Shown: positions 18,363-27,140 of the stretch, piece after piece
Layout of the letters: every line of letters begins with the position of its first letter
How positions within the stretch are numbered: position 1 is the first letter of the stretch
Source: JANNWF01 sp052390415
GTDB taxonomy: Bacteria > Pseudomonadota > Gammaproteobacteria > Xanthomonadales > Xanthomonadaceae
Assembly: GCA_052390415.1 (NCBI GenBank)
Contig: JBQTGY010000045.1
Span: 20,902 to 84,901 of the forward strand
Direction of reading: 5' to 3'
DNA length: 64,000 nucleotides
The notes under the pieces: generated by a model
The model's input: the letters and a program-made list of their open reading frames with translations, nothing else
Told to the model about the DNA's origin: nothing
Database searches by the model: none
Made by a program: the position numbers and the translations under genes

Positions 18363-18836
18363 ATGCATTGCACCGCCCTTCTGTGGATCGCCGGCCTCAT
18401 GTTGGCCGGCTCGACACTTTCACCCATAGCCGCGGCGCAAAGCGCGCCGCTGCCAGACTGGCTGGCCGGCAACTGGTGCAATACCAGCAACGCCAGCCAG
18501 GCAGAAGAACGCTGGCTGGCACCGGCGGGCGACCTGATGCTCGGCCTCAGCCGGACCGTGGCCAGCGGTCGCAAGACCCAGTTCGAGTTTCTGCGCATCG
18601 AGATGCAGACGGGCATCCCGACTTACATCGCCCAGCCGCAAGGTCGCCCCGGCACCACCTTTGCGCGAACCGATGGCGGCCACAACTGGATCCGCTTCGA
18701 AAACCCCGCCCACGACTTTCCGCAGCGCATCGAATACCGCCGCGATGGCGAGACTCTGCGGGCAGAGATCAGCGGCCCAGGTGACGACGGAAAGACCCAG
18801 AGCATGGCCTTCGGTTTCAGCCGCTGCGCGCTCTGA
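18363..18836 (+). CDS. secreted DUF6265 family protein
   Basis: 157 residues. A Sec signal peptide spans about residues 1-25 (hydrophobic run, cut after AAAQS). The mature part matches DUF6265: DWLAGNWC near its start, ERWLAPAGDLMLGLSRTV, EFLRIE, and a highly typical FENPAHDFPQRIEYRR before a strand-rich C-terminus. The fold is probably a small lipocalin-like beta barrel; function unknown. I use the ATG directly before the signal peptide; the frame is open much further upstream but that part overlaps the divergent AraC gene and is not signal-like. Confidence 0.8.
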   Translation: MHCTALLWIAGLMLAGSTLSPIAAAQSAPLPDWLAGNWCNTSNASQAEERWLAPAGDLMLGLSRTVASGRKTQFEFLRIEMQTGIPTYIAQPQGRPGTTFARTDGGHNWIRFENPAHDFPQRIEYRRDGETLRAEISGPGDDGKTQSMAFGFSRCAL

Positions 18837-18874
18837 GGCCTGCAAGGGCGGTAGCGCGCGAGCGGATCCATCAC

Positions 18875-19780
18875 CTATCGCGGGCAGTTCATCCGCAGGG
18901 ACTGCCCCGTGCCGCCACGCGTGTCTTGCACTTCGATGGTCTGGCTTGCTTCGGGATGATCGCGGAGCAAGGCACAGGCCGTGTCGACCGCGGCAATCAT
19001 CTGCTCCGATGTGGCGTTGCCCATGCCAAGCATCAGGGTGCGATCAGGCAGCCAAACTGTCGACGTGACGCCATCAATGACGCGAGCCTGATCGCGAACG
19101 GCTTCGAGGCGCATCGACGCGTCGGCACGAATGGGAGCAGCGGTTTGCCCAATCGCGGGGCGCTGCACTGCCAGACTGGGCAACGGCGCGCGGCTCTCCA
19201 ACCAACTCTTCGCGCAGAAGAAGTCGTAGCGCCTGATCGAATCCTTGAGCCCGTTCAAATCGAAACTCGCCGTGAGCGGCAAGCCGTCGGCGGTCACCGC
19301 GCTCAGCCTCAGCGATGACACATTGAGAATCTGATGCACCAACGGCAACGCGCCCTCGATGAAGTAACTGGCTCCCGCCTGCCGAGTCAGAGTCATCGCA
19401 CGCGCTTGCGCGTCCCCCAAGATGACTTCCGCCTGCAGAAACCCACGCGGCGGCAGCGGATCGGTCGATCCAATCGCCACCGCAAACCGCAAGCGAGCGG
19501 AGGTCTGCCGACCCGAGCACATAAGGATCAATTGAGGCGTGTACCGCCGACCATGCGCATCCCAATGATCCCCCGGCATGTCGCCGTCGATGGTCACTGA
19601 GAAGTGGCCTGGAAGGTTTTGCGCTTGGATGCGGCTGGGCACGACCTTGGCGACACTTTGAGCGACGACGCTGGGCAGCGACTGATCGACCTGTTTGTCG
19701 GAGGTGCAGGCGGTCACTAGGAAGGTGAGCGCTAGAGCAGACGCGAGGGCGGCAGATCTGCCTATCTTGTGAAGCCTCAT
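18875..19780 (-). CDS. lipoprotein of unknown function, 301 aa
   Basis: The start at 19780 gives a signal with lipobox (LVTAC, Cys about residue 25) and has GGAG nine bases upstream; an in-frame start ten codons earlier is less likely. The mature protein is soluble. Paired Cys residues (LILMCSG, DFFCAKSW and the C-terminal RMNCPR) could form disulfides in the periplasm. Several strands suggest a beta-rich fold. No family recognised. It lies four bases after a short frame on the same strand. Confidence 0.7.
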   Translation of the reverse strand: MRLHKIGRSAALASALALTFLVTACTSDKQVDQSLPSVVAQSVAKVVPSRIQAQNLPGHFSVTIDGDMPGDHWDAHGRRYTPQLILMCSGRQTSARLRFAVAIGSTDPLPPRGFLQAEVILGDAQARAMTLTRQAGASYFIEGALPLVHQILNVSSLRLSAVTADGLPLTASFDLNGLKDSIRRYDFFCAKSWLESRAPLPSLAVQRPAIGQTAAPIRADASMRLEAVRDQARVIDGVTSTVWLPDRTLMLGMGNATSEQMIAAVDTACALLRDHPEASQTIEVQDTRGGTGQSLRMNCPR

Positions 19781-19784
19781 TGCA

Positions 19785-20024
19785 CTAGCTCCAAAACTCG
19801 GAACCAACATAGATCAAGCAGTAGCCACTTTCTTGATGGCCGGCGTGGAAAAGCACAGCGAGTGAACCTGCGTCCACCATTCCATTGTTAGTCGTGATGC
19901 CATGAAGCCATACCCGACTCCAACTTGGCCGGGACCGATCTCTCAGCTGATCCAACAGAGCCTCCCCTTCGCGGTTACCGCGTAACCGCTTCAGGAAATA
20001 AAGTCTAATCCCAACAGGGCGCAC
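19785..20024 (-). CDS. hypothetical small protein, 79 aa
   Basis: A GTG-started frame ends four bases before the lipoprotein's ATG, and the lipoprotein's ribosome site lies at its stop, which supports an operon. The N-terminal 30 residues are basic; the rest (HGITTNNGMVDAGSLAVLFH, then SGYCLIYVG) looks like folded protein. No signal peptide and no family recognised. It might instead be the C-terminal remnant of a larger gene, since no good ribosome site precedes the GTG. Confidence 0.4.
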   Translation of the reverse strand: MRPVGIRLYFLKRLRGNREGEALLDQLRDRSRPSWSRVWLHGITTNNGMVDAGSLAVLFHAGHQESGYCLIYVGSEFWS

Positions 20025-20157
20025 TTATCTGCTCTGCTTCCCAGACGCACGTTCCACCTTGACTCAAAAAAATCTAACAGTTCAATTCCTCGAGCAACGG
20101 ATCAATGTGGTCAGTGTCATTGATCGACTGTCAAGTCTTGATCGATCGGATAAGGGC

Positions 20158-20269
20158 CGTAGGTTGGGGTAAGCGCAGCGCACCCCTACGAATTCCTGCG
20201 ATGACGCGTGTCGGATCCGGCGGGCAGGCGAGTGACATTGGTGTTCGCCGCGCTCACCACCAACCTACG
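20158..20269. repeat. palindromic repeat family A, copy 3
   Basis: About 112 bp with both arms: TAGGTTGGGGTAAGCGCAGC on the left and CGCTCACCACCAACCTA on the right, with spacer AATTCCTGCGATGACGCGTG. It sits in the 343-bp gap between the small 79-residue gene and hipB. The rest of that gap (20025-20157 and 20270-20367) holds no gene I can support; a GATAAT hexamer at about 20309 could be the -10 element of the hipBA promoter. Confidence 0.8.
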
Positions 20270-20367
20270 CATGCGGCGCGCGCCCTTTTCTGGCGCTCGC
20301 ATGATGACGGGATAATTTGTACTCTTGGCGCTACATATCTAAGCAATATGAAGTGCGAAGCTTACAA

Positions 20368-20703
20368 ATGCCTACGCCACACACTCCTCCTGCCGCCGTT
20401 CGGCGCGCTCTGCGCAAGCTGGGTGCCGACATCCACGATGCGCGTCGACGTCGGCGGCTGCCTATGGCTGTCGTGGCGGAGCGCGCTTTCACCTCCCGCT
20501 CAACCCTGCAGAAGATCGAAGCAGGAGACACCAGTGTCAGCATCGGCATTTACGCGGGCGTGCTGCTGGCGCTCGGCCTGCTCGACGGTTTGAGCCAGAT
20601 CGCCGACATCGGCAACGACCCGGTTGGACAAGCGCTCGCCAGCGCCAAACTGCCCAAGCGCATTCATCTGAAGCGAGACACCGGGCCGCCCAGCAATGGC
20701 TGA
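20368..20703 (+). CDS. hipB: HipB-like antitoxin (XRE helix-turn-helix)
   Basis: 111 residues from the ATG at 20368; upstream in-frame TTG at 20317 is less likely. Residues about 10-75 form an XRE-type helix-turn-helix: LGADIHDARRRRRLPMAVVAERA followed by TSRSTLQKIEAGD, the recognition helix. The gene overlaps hipA by eight bases. In HipBA systems this protein binds operators in its own promoter and sequesters the kinase. The C-terminus is basic and short. Confidence 0.8.
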   Translation: MPTPHTPPAAVRRALRKLGADIHDARRRRRLPMAVVAERAFTSRSTLQKIEAGDTSVSIGIYAGVLLALGLLDGLSQIADIGNDPVGQALASAKLPKRIHLKRDTGPPSNG

Positions 20704-21943
20704 CTTCGAAGTGCATATCGATCTGGATGGCCGCACGTGCCCGGTGGGATTGGCGAGGAGCAATCGCGTTCGTGGCACCGAGACGATCCTCTTCGAGTAC
20801 GACAGCGCCTGGCTTGGCGATCCCGACCGGTTCTCGCTTGAGCCTGCCATCGCCTTGACGCGCGGCGCGTTCGCGCCTCCTGCCGGGCAGGTGCCGTTTG
20901 GCTCAATCGGCGACTCTGCGCCCGACACCTGGGGCCGCCGTCTGATGCAACGCGCCGAGCGCCGACTGGCCGAACGCGAGGGTCGCGCGGTGCGCACTCT
21001 GGCGGAAAGCGACTACCTGCTTGGCGTTGCCGATGAGACTCGCCTCGGTGCGCTCAGATTCCGTAGGACAGGGGAACAGGCGTTCCAGGCGCCAATCCGC
21101 GCCGGCGTACCGACCCTTGTCGAACTCGGGCGGTTGCTGCAGATCACCGAGCGGATTCTCCGCGACGAAGAGACAGACGAGGATATTCAACTCATCTTCG
21201 CGCCCGGCTCTTCCCTCGGGGGCGCCCGTCCGAAAGCATCGGTCATCGACCAGCACGGACACCTTTCCATTGCCAAGTTTCCGAAGGAAGCCGACGAATT
21301 CAGCATGGAAACGTGGGAGGAGATCGCGCTCAGGCTGGCCGAGCGGGCCGGCATTTCCACGCCGCATCACGCGCTGATCGAAGTTGCTGGCAAGGCTGTG
21401 ATGCTGTCCCGGCGCTTTGATCGATTTGGCGCGATCCGTATTCCCTTCCTGTCGGCGATGGCGATGATGGGGGCCAAGGATGGCGAGCGTGGCAGTTACC
21501 CGGAAATCGTCGACGCGCTTGCGCAATTTGGCGCGCAGGGAAAGGCCGACGCCCATGCCCTATATCGGCGGGTCGCCTTCAACGTATTGATTTCAAATGT
21601 CGACGATCACCTGCGAAACCACGGCTTTCTCTGGCTCGGAAAGGCGGGATGGACGCTTGCTCCCGCCTACGACCTCAACCCTGTGCCCACCGACCTCAAG
21701 GCGCGTGTGCTGACCACAAATATCAATCTCGACGAGGGCACATGCTCGCTTGACCTGCTTGAGGCGGCGTCGGAGTTCTTCGGCCTCACTTTGTCGGAAG
21801 CCCGCGCGATCATCAAAGATGTCGCGACCGTGACGGCGACGTGGCGCGAGACCGCGAAAGCCGCAGGCGCTCGCGCTGCGGAGATCAGCCGAATGGCCAG
21901 CGCCTTCGAGCACGACGATCTCAAGCGGGCATTGGCGCTTTGA
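20696..21943 (+). CDS. hipA: HipA-family serine/threonine kinase toxin
   Basis: 415 residues, close to the 440 of E. coli HipA. The N-terminal coupling domain occupies about residues 1-105. The kinase domain has the flexible loop APGSSLGGARPKAS (about residue 165-178, holding the serine that is autophosphorylated in the family), the catalytic segment ISNVDDHLRNHG (Asp/Asn for phosphotransfer, about residue 300) and the metal-binding APAYDLNPVP. All key residues are present, so it should be active. In E. coli HipA phosphorylates glutamyl-tRNA synthetase and induces persistence; targets vary among homologues. Confidence 0.88.
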   Translation: MADFEVHIDLDGRTCPVGLARSNRVRGTETILFEYDSAWLGDPDRFSLEPAIALTRGAFAPPAGQVPFGSIGDSAPDTWGRRLMQRAERRLAEREGRAVRTLAESDYLLGVADETRLGALRFRRTGEQAFQAPIRAGVPTLVELGRLLQITERILRDEETDEDIQLIFAPGSSLGGARPKASVIDQHGHLSIAKFPKEADEFSMETWEEIALRLAERAGISTPHHALIEVAGKAVMLSRRFDRFGAIRIPFLSAMAMMGAKDGERGSYPEIVDALAQFGAQGKADAHALYRRVAFNVLISNVDDHLRNHGFLWLGKAGWTLAPAYDLNPVPTDLKARVLTTNINLDEGTCSLDLLEAASEFFGLTLSEARAIIKDVATVTATWRETAKAAGARAAEISRMASAFEHDDLKRALAL

Positions 21944-22156
21944 CGATCGGCCTTCAGAAGGTGACTTGCTGGTGGGCTCAGAGTGGCCAGAACTCTGGCT
22001 GACGCGCAGCGATGTGACCGATCATTCCCAGACGCGCCAGATGATAGCCGCAGAAGCTAGCCCAACCACCGCCTGCGCACCTGACCCGGCTTCGCACTTC
22101 AGGACTATGCTTGTTTCGCCGCAAGATCGACTGGGCCAGCTGCCAGGAGAGCACGC

Positions 22157-22585
22157 ATGCGATTCCAGCCTCATGGTGAGTTGCAGCTGCGCGTGGAATA
22201 CCCACTGCTGATCAGCGTCGCGCATGGCCCGTGGAACCGCGAATTGGTGATGATCTGGCGGCAGCAGGTGCTGCCCTGTGCGCAACAGCTGCAGCGCCTG
22301 GGACCATGGATCGGAGTCGGCGTGATGCGCGATTCGATGACCTGCACTGCCGATGCCTTGCAGCTGCATCGAGAGACCGCGAAGGTCATGGTCGAGCAGC
22401 TCGGGGCGATTGCCAGCGCGCATGTCGCCGCTCCGACGGTCGATGGCTACGGCCTGATGCGCGGGGTGTATGCCCGCATGTTCGAAGGTCTATGTCCGCA
22501 TACGCATTTCGATGATCTGGCAGACGTGCTCCCCTGGGCCGAGGAGCAATTGCGTGAGCACGCGCGGCGTTTGGCGGCGCAGTGA
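22157..22585 (+). CDS. hypothetical protein, 142 aa (possible STAS/SpoIIAA-like fold)
   Basis: The ATG follows AGGAGA eight bases upstream. The protein is cytosolic, with alternating strands and helices: LRVEYPLLISVAHGPWN, WRQQVLPCAQQLQ and a helical C-terminus. This order resembles SpoIIAA-like or STAS-type small proteins, but the match is by pattern only. It stands alone between hipA and the convergent TacAT pair. Confidence 0.6.
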   Translation: MRFQPHGELQLRVEYPLLISVAHGPWNRELVMIWRQQVLPCAQQLQRLGPWIGVGVMRDSMTCTADALQLHRETAKVMVEQLGAIASAHVAAPTVDGYGLMRGVYARMFEGLCPHTHFDDLADVLPWAEEQLREHARRLAAQ

Positions 22586-22639
22586 GCCGGGGTTGGGCAC
22601 AAAGAGGTCCGCGCCGGGAAAGAGCGGGCGTACTTGCGT

Positions 22640-23107
22640 TTAGAACGCCAGGAAGAGGTGCCCTGGCGATTCGGGAATCGGTTCGAAGCCGTACTGCGTG
22701 TAGAAGGCGGCCGCTTCCGGCTTGGCGTCCACCACGAGCCCGACGCCGCCACCCTCAGCGGCGAGGCGCGAGGTCCGTTCAATCGCATCGAACAGCAAGA
22801 CCTGCCCAATTCGTCGGCCTTGGTGCAGGTTCGATACGGCCAAGCGGCCAAGACGCCATGCCGGAACCTTCGGCGGATATTTCTTTCGCAACGTAGGCGG
22901 CAGATCCCTGTGCACAAGTTCTGCCAGGGTCACCGCGTAGAAGCCCAAAATCTGCAGGCTATCCGTGCTCTGATTGGCCACGAACGTCCGGGATAGGCCT
23001 TTGCGCCCGTGCTGGCCAGCAACCTGCCTCAGCCAGTGATTGAGATCATCATTTCCGCAATCGAATTCCCGCCGCGCGTGATCGCTACTCAGCGGCAGGA
23101 TCAGCAT
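22640..23107 (-). CDS. tacT: GNAT toxin of TacT type
   Basis: 155 residues with a GNAT acetyltransferase fold: FDCGNDDLNHWL near the N-terminus, LGFYAVTLAEL, RLGRLAVSNLHQGRRIGQ (acetyl-CoA pyrophosphate loop), and FYTQYGFEPIPE with the catalytic Tyr at the C-terminus. It overlaps the DUF1778 gene by 23 bases. TacT enzymes acetylate the amino group of charged tRNAs and block translation. The size and motifs are standard for the family, so it should be functional. Confidence 0.88.
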   Translation of the reverse strand: MLILPLSSDHARREFDCGNDDLNHWLRQVAGQHGRKGLSRTFVANQSTDSLQILGFYAVTLAELVHRDLPPTLRKKYPPKVPAWRLGRLAVSNLHQGRRIGQVLLFDAIERTSRLAAEGGGVGLVVDAKPEAAAFYTQYGFEPIPESPGHLFLAF

Positions 23108-23429
23108 TGCCGATCGTCTTGCGGTAGTGCGACTGTGCGGCTTTGAACTTGGCGTTGCGTGGCGGTGGGTTGTCGAGCCGATCCAGCAGCCAGAGTGAAC
23201 CCTTGCGGCTCAAGGCGATGCTCGACTCACTTTCAATTACCCGCTCAGCCTTCTCCAGAGCGGCCTGAACGACGAACTGGTTCACCGTCGCGCCCACCAA
23301 GCTTGCTGCGGTTTGCAGCCTTTCTTGAACGTGCTCGGTGATACGGGTCGTGATGCGCGTTGCTGTGGTGCTCGCCATGGGTCGCTCCGGCGTGATGACC
23401 GACGACTCATAGTGCGCTGATGGCGTCAT
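23085..23429 (-). CDS. tacA: TacA-like DUF1778 antitoxin (ribbon-helix-helix)
   Basis: 114 residues from the ATG at 23429, which has a near-perfect AGGAGGTGA ribosome site; a second ATG at 23378 with GGAG would give the 97-residue form more usual for the family. The N-terminus holds the ribbon-helix-helix (RITTRITEHVQERLQTAASL, then TVNQFVVQAALEKAERV) that binds the operator. The C-terminal tail (DRLDNPPPRNAKFKAAQ) is the part that wraps the GNAT toxin. It precedes and overlaps tacT. Confidence 0.85.
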   Translation of the reverse strand: MTPSAHYESSVITPERPMASTTATRITTRITEHVQERLQTAASLVGATVNQFVVQAALEKAERVIESESSIALSRKGSLWLLDRLDNPPPRNAKFKAAQSHYRKTIGNADPAAE

Positions 23430-23519
23430 TTTGTCACCTCCTGAGCGGCTGTTTGCCCTGCTCGCCGGGTGCGCTGGCTTGGAAACAATGCCGGCTACGC
23501 AGCCCGTTTGAGCCACCAG

Positions 23520-23861
23520 TTAGCCAGCTGCGGGTTCCTCTTCGAGCTCGCTTACGACATGCGCGGCGATCTCTCTGATGTTCTGCAAAAACTCAGCCTG
23601 CAGATCAATTCCGCACTTGTTTGCCAGAACCATGATCGACCACAGGCAGTCCGACAATTCATGACCAAGTTTTGCTTTGCCGTCATCGATATGGCGGACG
23701 CCAACGTGTGCCTGGATCAGTTTTGCCAGATCGCCTACGTCGCCCACGAAGCCGAGCGCCAGCTCTTGGGTGGTCCAGACGCGGCCGTATCGCTTTGTCT
23801 CCAGATGTTCGTACAGATCGTTAAGCCGGAGCGCTGACTTTTCGAGATCGCTGAAGTCCAA
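23520..23861 (-). CDS. MazG-like nucleotide pyrophosphohydrolase family protein
   Basis: About 113 residues from a TTG at 23861 (LDFSDLEK); an ATG at 23948 in frame would add 29 residues that do not look native. The core matches the all-alpha MazG-like NTP pyrophosphatase fold: WTTQELALGFVGDVGDLAKL and then LGHELSDCLWSIMVLAN, the two helices that normally carry the Mg2+-binding EXXE and EXXD residues. The first helix shows G-D in place of the usual E-E pair, so catalysis is uncertain. MazG-type enzymes remove abnormal nucleotides or lower ppGpp. The gene follows directly upstream of TacAT on the same strand. Confidence 0.7.
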   Translation of the reverse strand: MDFSDLEKSALRLNDLYEHLETKRYGRVWTTQELALGFVGDVGDLAKLIQAHVGVRHIDDGKAKLGHELSDCLWSIMVLANKCGIDLQAEFLQNIREIAAHVVSELEEEPAAG

Positions 23862-24007
23862 GGGATGCTGCCTACGACGGCGTAAGAGTCTGCCGCATCC
23901 TGATTGAATGGTCTGGACCCCAGCAAGCGAGGACGCGCAGCTGGTCATCGCACTGGCCGTCAGCCGGATGCCTGAGTGGCGTTGGGACCTTGCCGCGGCG
24001 TGCCGCC

Positions 24008-24574
24008 TCAGTGGCTTTGCGATCCAACCACCAGCAACACACCGATGCCGACAATTACCAGAACCAAGATGCCGAGGGCGATCCAGTCGCCTGGCGTGCG
24101 TTGATATTTGATGTGGGGCGTCGCGGCGATCACGGCTTGATAGTCCGCCGCCAGCACTTGTCGCCCTTTTCCGCAGAAAATCAGGTACAGGACGTAAGCG
24201 CCGATCAAGGTGCCGACGGGGATTGACAGCAGCGTGGGGATGGCCAGAAATGCACCGGGAATGCCAGCCCACGGGCGTAATCTCCGAAAGCCATAACCGA
24301 CGCAGAAATTTGCCACCATCAGCACCGTCAGAACGATGCTGATCACCACGCTGGTGGCATCAAGCCCGCGCTCGAGAATCAGCATTTTCCCCGCAACGCT
24401 CAAAGCCAACAGCATGAATACGCCGTAGAAGTAATACAGCGAGCCGACGCTCTTGAGCAGCATCTCGTGGCGAATCAGCTCGCGCCGCCGCGATTCGGCC
24501 GCGCTGCTATTGGAAGGCAATTCGTCCCGCAAGGAGGACGTGGGTGCGGCATAGGGATTCAGCGGGGCAACCAT
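24008..24574 (-). CDS. small four-helix membrane protein with NPYAAP motif
   Basis: 188 residues from the ATG at 24574; the longer frame adds an unlikely N-terminus. The protein begins APLNPYAAPTS, a short motif common at the start of small membrane proteins in this bacterial order. A cytosolic stretch follows, then four hydrophobic helices at about residues 46-65, 75-95, 105-130 and 165-185. Function unknown. Confidence 0.7.
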   Translation of the reverse strand: MVAPLNPYAAPTSSLRDELPSNSSAAESRRRELIRHEMLLKSVGSLYYFYGVFMLLALSVAGKMLILERGLDATSVVISIVLTVLMVANFCVGYGFRRLRPWAGIPGAFLAIPTLLSIPVGTLIGAYVLYLIFCGKGRQVLAADYQAVIAATPHIKYQRTPGDWIALGILVLVIVGIGVLLVVGSQSH

Positions 24575-24666
24575 GATGAGTTCGAGTCGGTCAGCAATTT
24601 CTGGAGTAGGCGTCCGCTGAGCAAAGGTACGTCGGAACACCACCGCGAGATAGACAACCCAGCCAT

Positions 24667-24776
24667 TAGGTTGGAATAAACGCAGCGCACGCCAACGAAT
24701 TATTGCGATGACGTGTATCGGATACTGCGGGCGGGCGCGTGACGTTGGGGTTCGCTGCGCTCACCACCAACCTACA
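24667..24776. repeat. palindromic repeat family A, copy 4
   Basis: About 110 bp with left arm TAGGTTGGAATAAACGCAGC, spacer containing TATTGCGATGACGTGTATCG, and right arm TTCGCTGCGCTCACCACC ending in AACCTA. It lies between the NPYAAP membrane protein and the TonB-dependent receptor and is the last copy I found in the window. Confidence 0.8.
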
Positions 24777-24838
24777 CAGCCAGCGCATCCGCCAGCACTA
24801 TGCCGAGGCGTCTCGACATATCGCCCTCTCGTGCCCGC

Positions 24839-26788
24839 TTAACGCCCCGACCAGGTCAGATTGATTCCGAACGAACGCTCCTGCACAAAGGTCGACAACA
24901 CGTCGGCGGTGGCGAAGTCGTCGGCGTCCAGCGCGTTGCGGGCGAACAGTTTCAGATTCCATGCCGGGGTGAGGCGCCAGCTCAGGTCAAGGTCCAGAAA
25001 ATCGGCGGAGTCGCGCTCGACTTCCTCGAATCCAGGGCGATCCATGCGCGCGCGGTGGCTGTAGTAGGCGCCCAAGGTGACGGCCGAAAACGTATAGCGC
25101 GCGTCCAGCGCGACGGTCAGCGGCGGTGAGCCATACAGAGGGTCGCCGGTCAGTTCGTCCTTGCTGCGTACCAAGGTGCCGATAGCGCGCAGGGAGAAGT
25201 TCCCGGTGGGTGTCCACCCCACAGCGCCATCAAAGCCATGCAATTTGGCCTGTCCGACATTGGTGTAGCCGTTGACACCCGGCGCCACCAGAAACAGCTG
25301 TATCAAATCATCGACGTCGGTCTGCCAGCCATGCACCTGCACATCCCAGGCACCGCCGTGCCAGCTATAACCGAGGTCGATGCCTTGGGAGCTCTCGGAG
25401 CCAAGATCCGGATTGCCGAGAATCTCGCCCTGCGCGGTGACACCAGTGAAGAAGCGTTCTTCCAGAGTGGCAAAGCGATAGCCAGTGGACAGGTTGAGTG
25501 TCCAGCGGCTGGCGTCGGTTGGCGTCCACGCGGCACCGAACGTGAATGCGCGGTCGGAATCGCTGGAATCAGCGGTTGCTTGCGCTTGATCCTGGGCACT
25601 GAAGCGCGCGCCGGCTTCGAGTGCAAACGTGCTTGAAGGCCGCCAGTCGCTGAGCGCAAACAACGACCATGCTTGTTCATCGGCATCACGCAGGCTGAAG
25701 GTGCGTGTGGCGAGCGTGCCTGTCGCACTGAAGCCGTTGACATCGCTGCGCTGCAAATATTCGATGCCGACGTTGTTGCTGAAGTCACCGATCACCCAGG
25801 TCTTTTGCACCGTCGCGCCAATGTCCAGACTCTCGACATAGGCGAAGGTATCGGCGAAGCCCGGTCGCTGGTTGTAGGTGAGCAGGGATTGGTCGTGACC
25901 GTGGACACTTACTTCAAAGCCAGTGTCGTGACGCAGACGCAGGCGACCGAGCACGTGATCATCTTCCGGCACGGTGGTATCGCGGACCGGGAAGCGGTTG
26001 TTCGAGCGGCCAATGTCATCCGCCTTGGAAGGCAGCAGCAAGGCATCAAATGCAAATCCACCCATGTCGGCACGGTATTGCAAGCTGGCGCTTTCACGCT
26101 GGTAACTGGTGTTGAGCGGAGTACCGTTGCCCGCTTCGCTGTCGCCGGCATGGTGGCTGGCCACGCCAATCGAATACGCGTCGTTACCGAAGCCGGCCAT
26201 GACGCTGCGGTCATCGCCGGCCGTCGCGTAACCGACCGATGCGGTGGCGCTATCGAACCAGCGCGGCTCGATCGAAACCGCGCCGCCCAGCGCACCGGGG
26301 CCAAAATGCACGGTCGCCGGGCCGCGAGTGACATTGATCTCGCCCAGCAAAGACGGCTCCACAAAGGCCACCGGCACCCCGGCGCGACGTTGTGCGGTCA
26401 ACGGCGTGCCGCCGACCAGGATCAAGATGCCGTTGCCGCCGCTGCCGCGGATCGAAAACGTTTCGAACAGACCGTTCTGGCCGGTGGCCCCGACGCCCGG
26501 CACGCGGATGATCAGGTCCTGGAAATCGACGGGTGCCGCGAGTTGGTCTTGCCAACTCACGACATCGGTGGCCAAGGCCGACGGCACATCCGCGGCGGTG
26601 CCTTTGGCGGTGACGCTGACTTCGGGGGCGAGATAGGGGTCGGACTTGCTGGCGGCGAGCGCGGCGGCTTCGGACTCAGCCTCCGTTTCCACCGATGCGA
26701 TGGTCGTCGTCGATGCGTGAGCGGACGGACCGAACAGAGAGAACGCCACGGCGGAAACCAGCAGCCGGCGCGAAACGGAATGCAGCAT
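24839..26788 (-). CDS. TonB-dependent outer-membrane receptor
   Basis: 649 residues. A signal peptide covers about 1-26. A TonB-box-like stretch (PEVSVTAKG) lies near residue 53, followed by the plug domain (about 65-170) with FSIRGSGGNGILILVGGTPL and NVTRGPATVHFGPGALGGAVSI. The remaining ~470 residues alternate in beta strands and end in FGINLTWSGR, as expected for the barrel. It transports a substrate across the outer membrane using ExbBD-TonB energy; the ligand (siderophore, metal, peptide or vitamin) cannot be told from sequence. The gene is divergent from a two-component system that may control it. Confidence 0.88.
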   Translation of the reverse strand: MLHSVSRRLLVSAVAFSLFGPSAHASTTTIASVETEAESEAAALAASKSDPYLAPEVSVTAKGTAADVPSALATDVVSWQDQLAAPVDFQDLIIRVPGVGATGQNGLFETFSIRGSGGNGILILVGGTPLTAQRRAGVPVAFVEPSLLGEINVTRGPATVHFGPGALGGAVSIEPRWFDSATASVGYATAGDDRSVMAGFGNDAYSIGVASHHAGDSEAGNGTPLNTSYQRESASLQYRADMGGFAFDALLLPSKADDIGRSNNRFPVRDTTVPEDDHVLGRLRLRHDTGFEVSVHGHDQSLLTYNQRPGFADTFAYVESLDIGATVQKTWVIGDFSNNVGIEYLQRSDVNGFSATGTLATRTFSLRDADEQAWSLFALSDWRPSSTFALEAGARFSAQDQAQATADSSDSDRAFTFGAAWTPTDASRWTLNLSTGYRFATLEERFFTGVTAQGEILGNPDLGSESSQGIDLGYSWHGGAWDVQVHGWQTDVDDLIQLFLVAPGVNGYTNVGQAKLHGFDGAVGWTPTGNFSLRAIGTLVRSKDELTGDPLYGSPPLTVALDARYTFSAVTLGAYYSHRARMDRPGFEEVERDSADFLDLDLSWRLTPAWNLKLFARNALDADDFATADVLSTFVQERSFGINLTWSGR

Positions 26789-26982
26789 GGGGAGATTCCA
26801 GAAAGCGGGTGATCGCGACGGGAGGGTTCACACCCAGCGGTTGCGGATCGAGCGCCTGAGTCTAGACATTGCCTGCCGCAGGCACATCGTTCCGGGGAAG
26901 GATGCATGCGCGGTGAATCTGGTGTAGAGGCCCGCAAAAGCAGCGCAATTGCAGAGCCAGTCCGTGCCGATGCGCCAAGCGA

Positions 26983-27070
26983 GAGCAGCCGCGCGAGCGC
27001 GCGGCCCTCCAACGGCTCGCACCAGCGCGAGCGCGCTCTGGGAGGGCGTCGCTCCTGCTGCGCCGCTGTT
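26983..27070. repeat. palindromic repeat family B, copy 1
   Basis: Arms GCAGCCGCGCGAGCGCGCGG with CCCTCC and, after about 30 bp, GGAGGGCGTCGCTCCTGCTG with CGCCGCTGT form an imperfect inverted repeat. Related copies occur at 33929 (opposite orientation) and 46609. It lies inside the 352-bp divergent region (26789-27140) between the TonB receptor and the sensor kinase, which otherwise holds only the two promoters. Confidence 0.7.
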
Positions 27071-27140
27071 CGACGGTGCGAATGGGTCGATGGTCGGCCC
27101 ATGCGATCATCCACGCCGCTTTGCCCATGAGGGACACAGG

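Noticed and set aside
20080..20110. possible tRNA 3' end (TTCAATTCCTCGAG)
   Set aside because: A T-loop-like string alone; no acceptor, anticodon or D-arm pairing is found around it, so no tRNA or attachment site is claimed.
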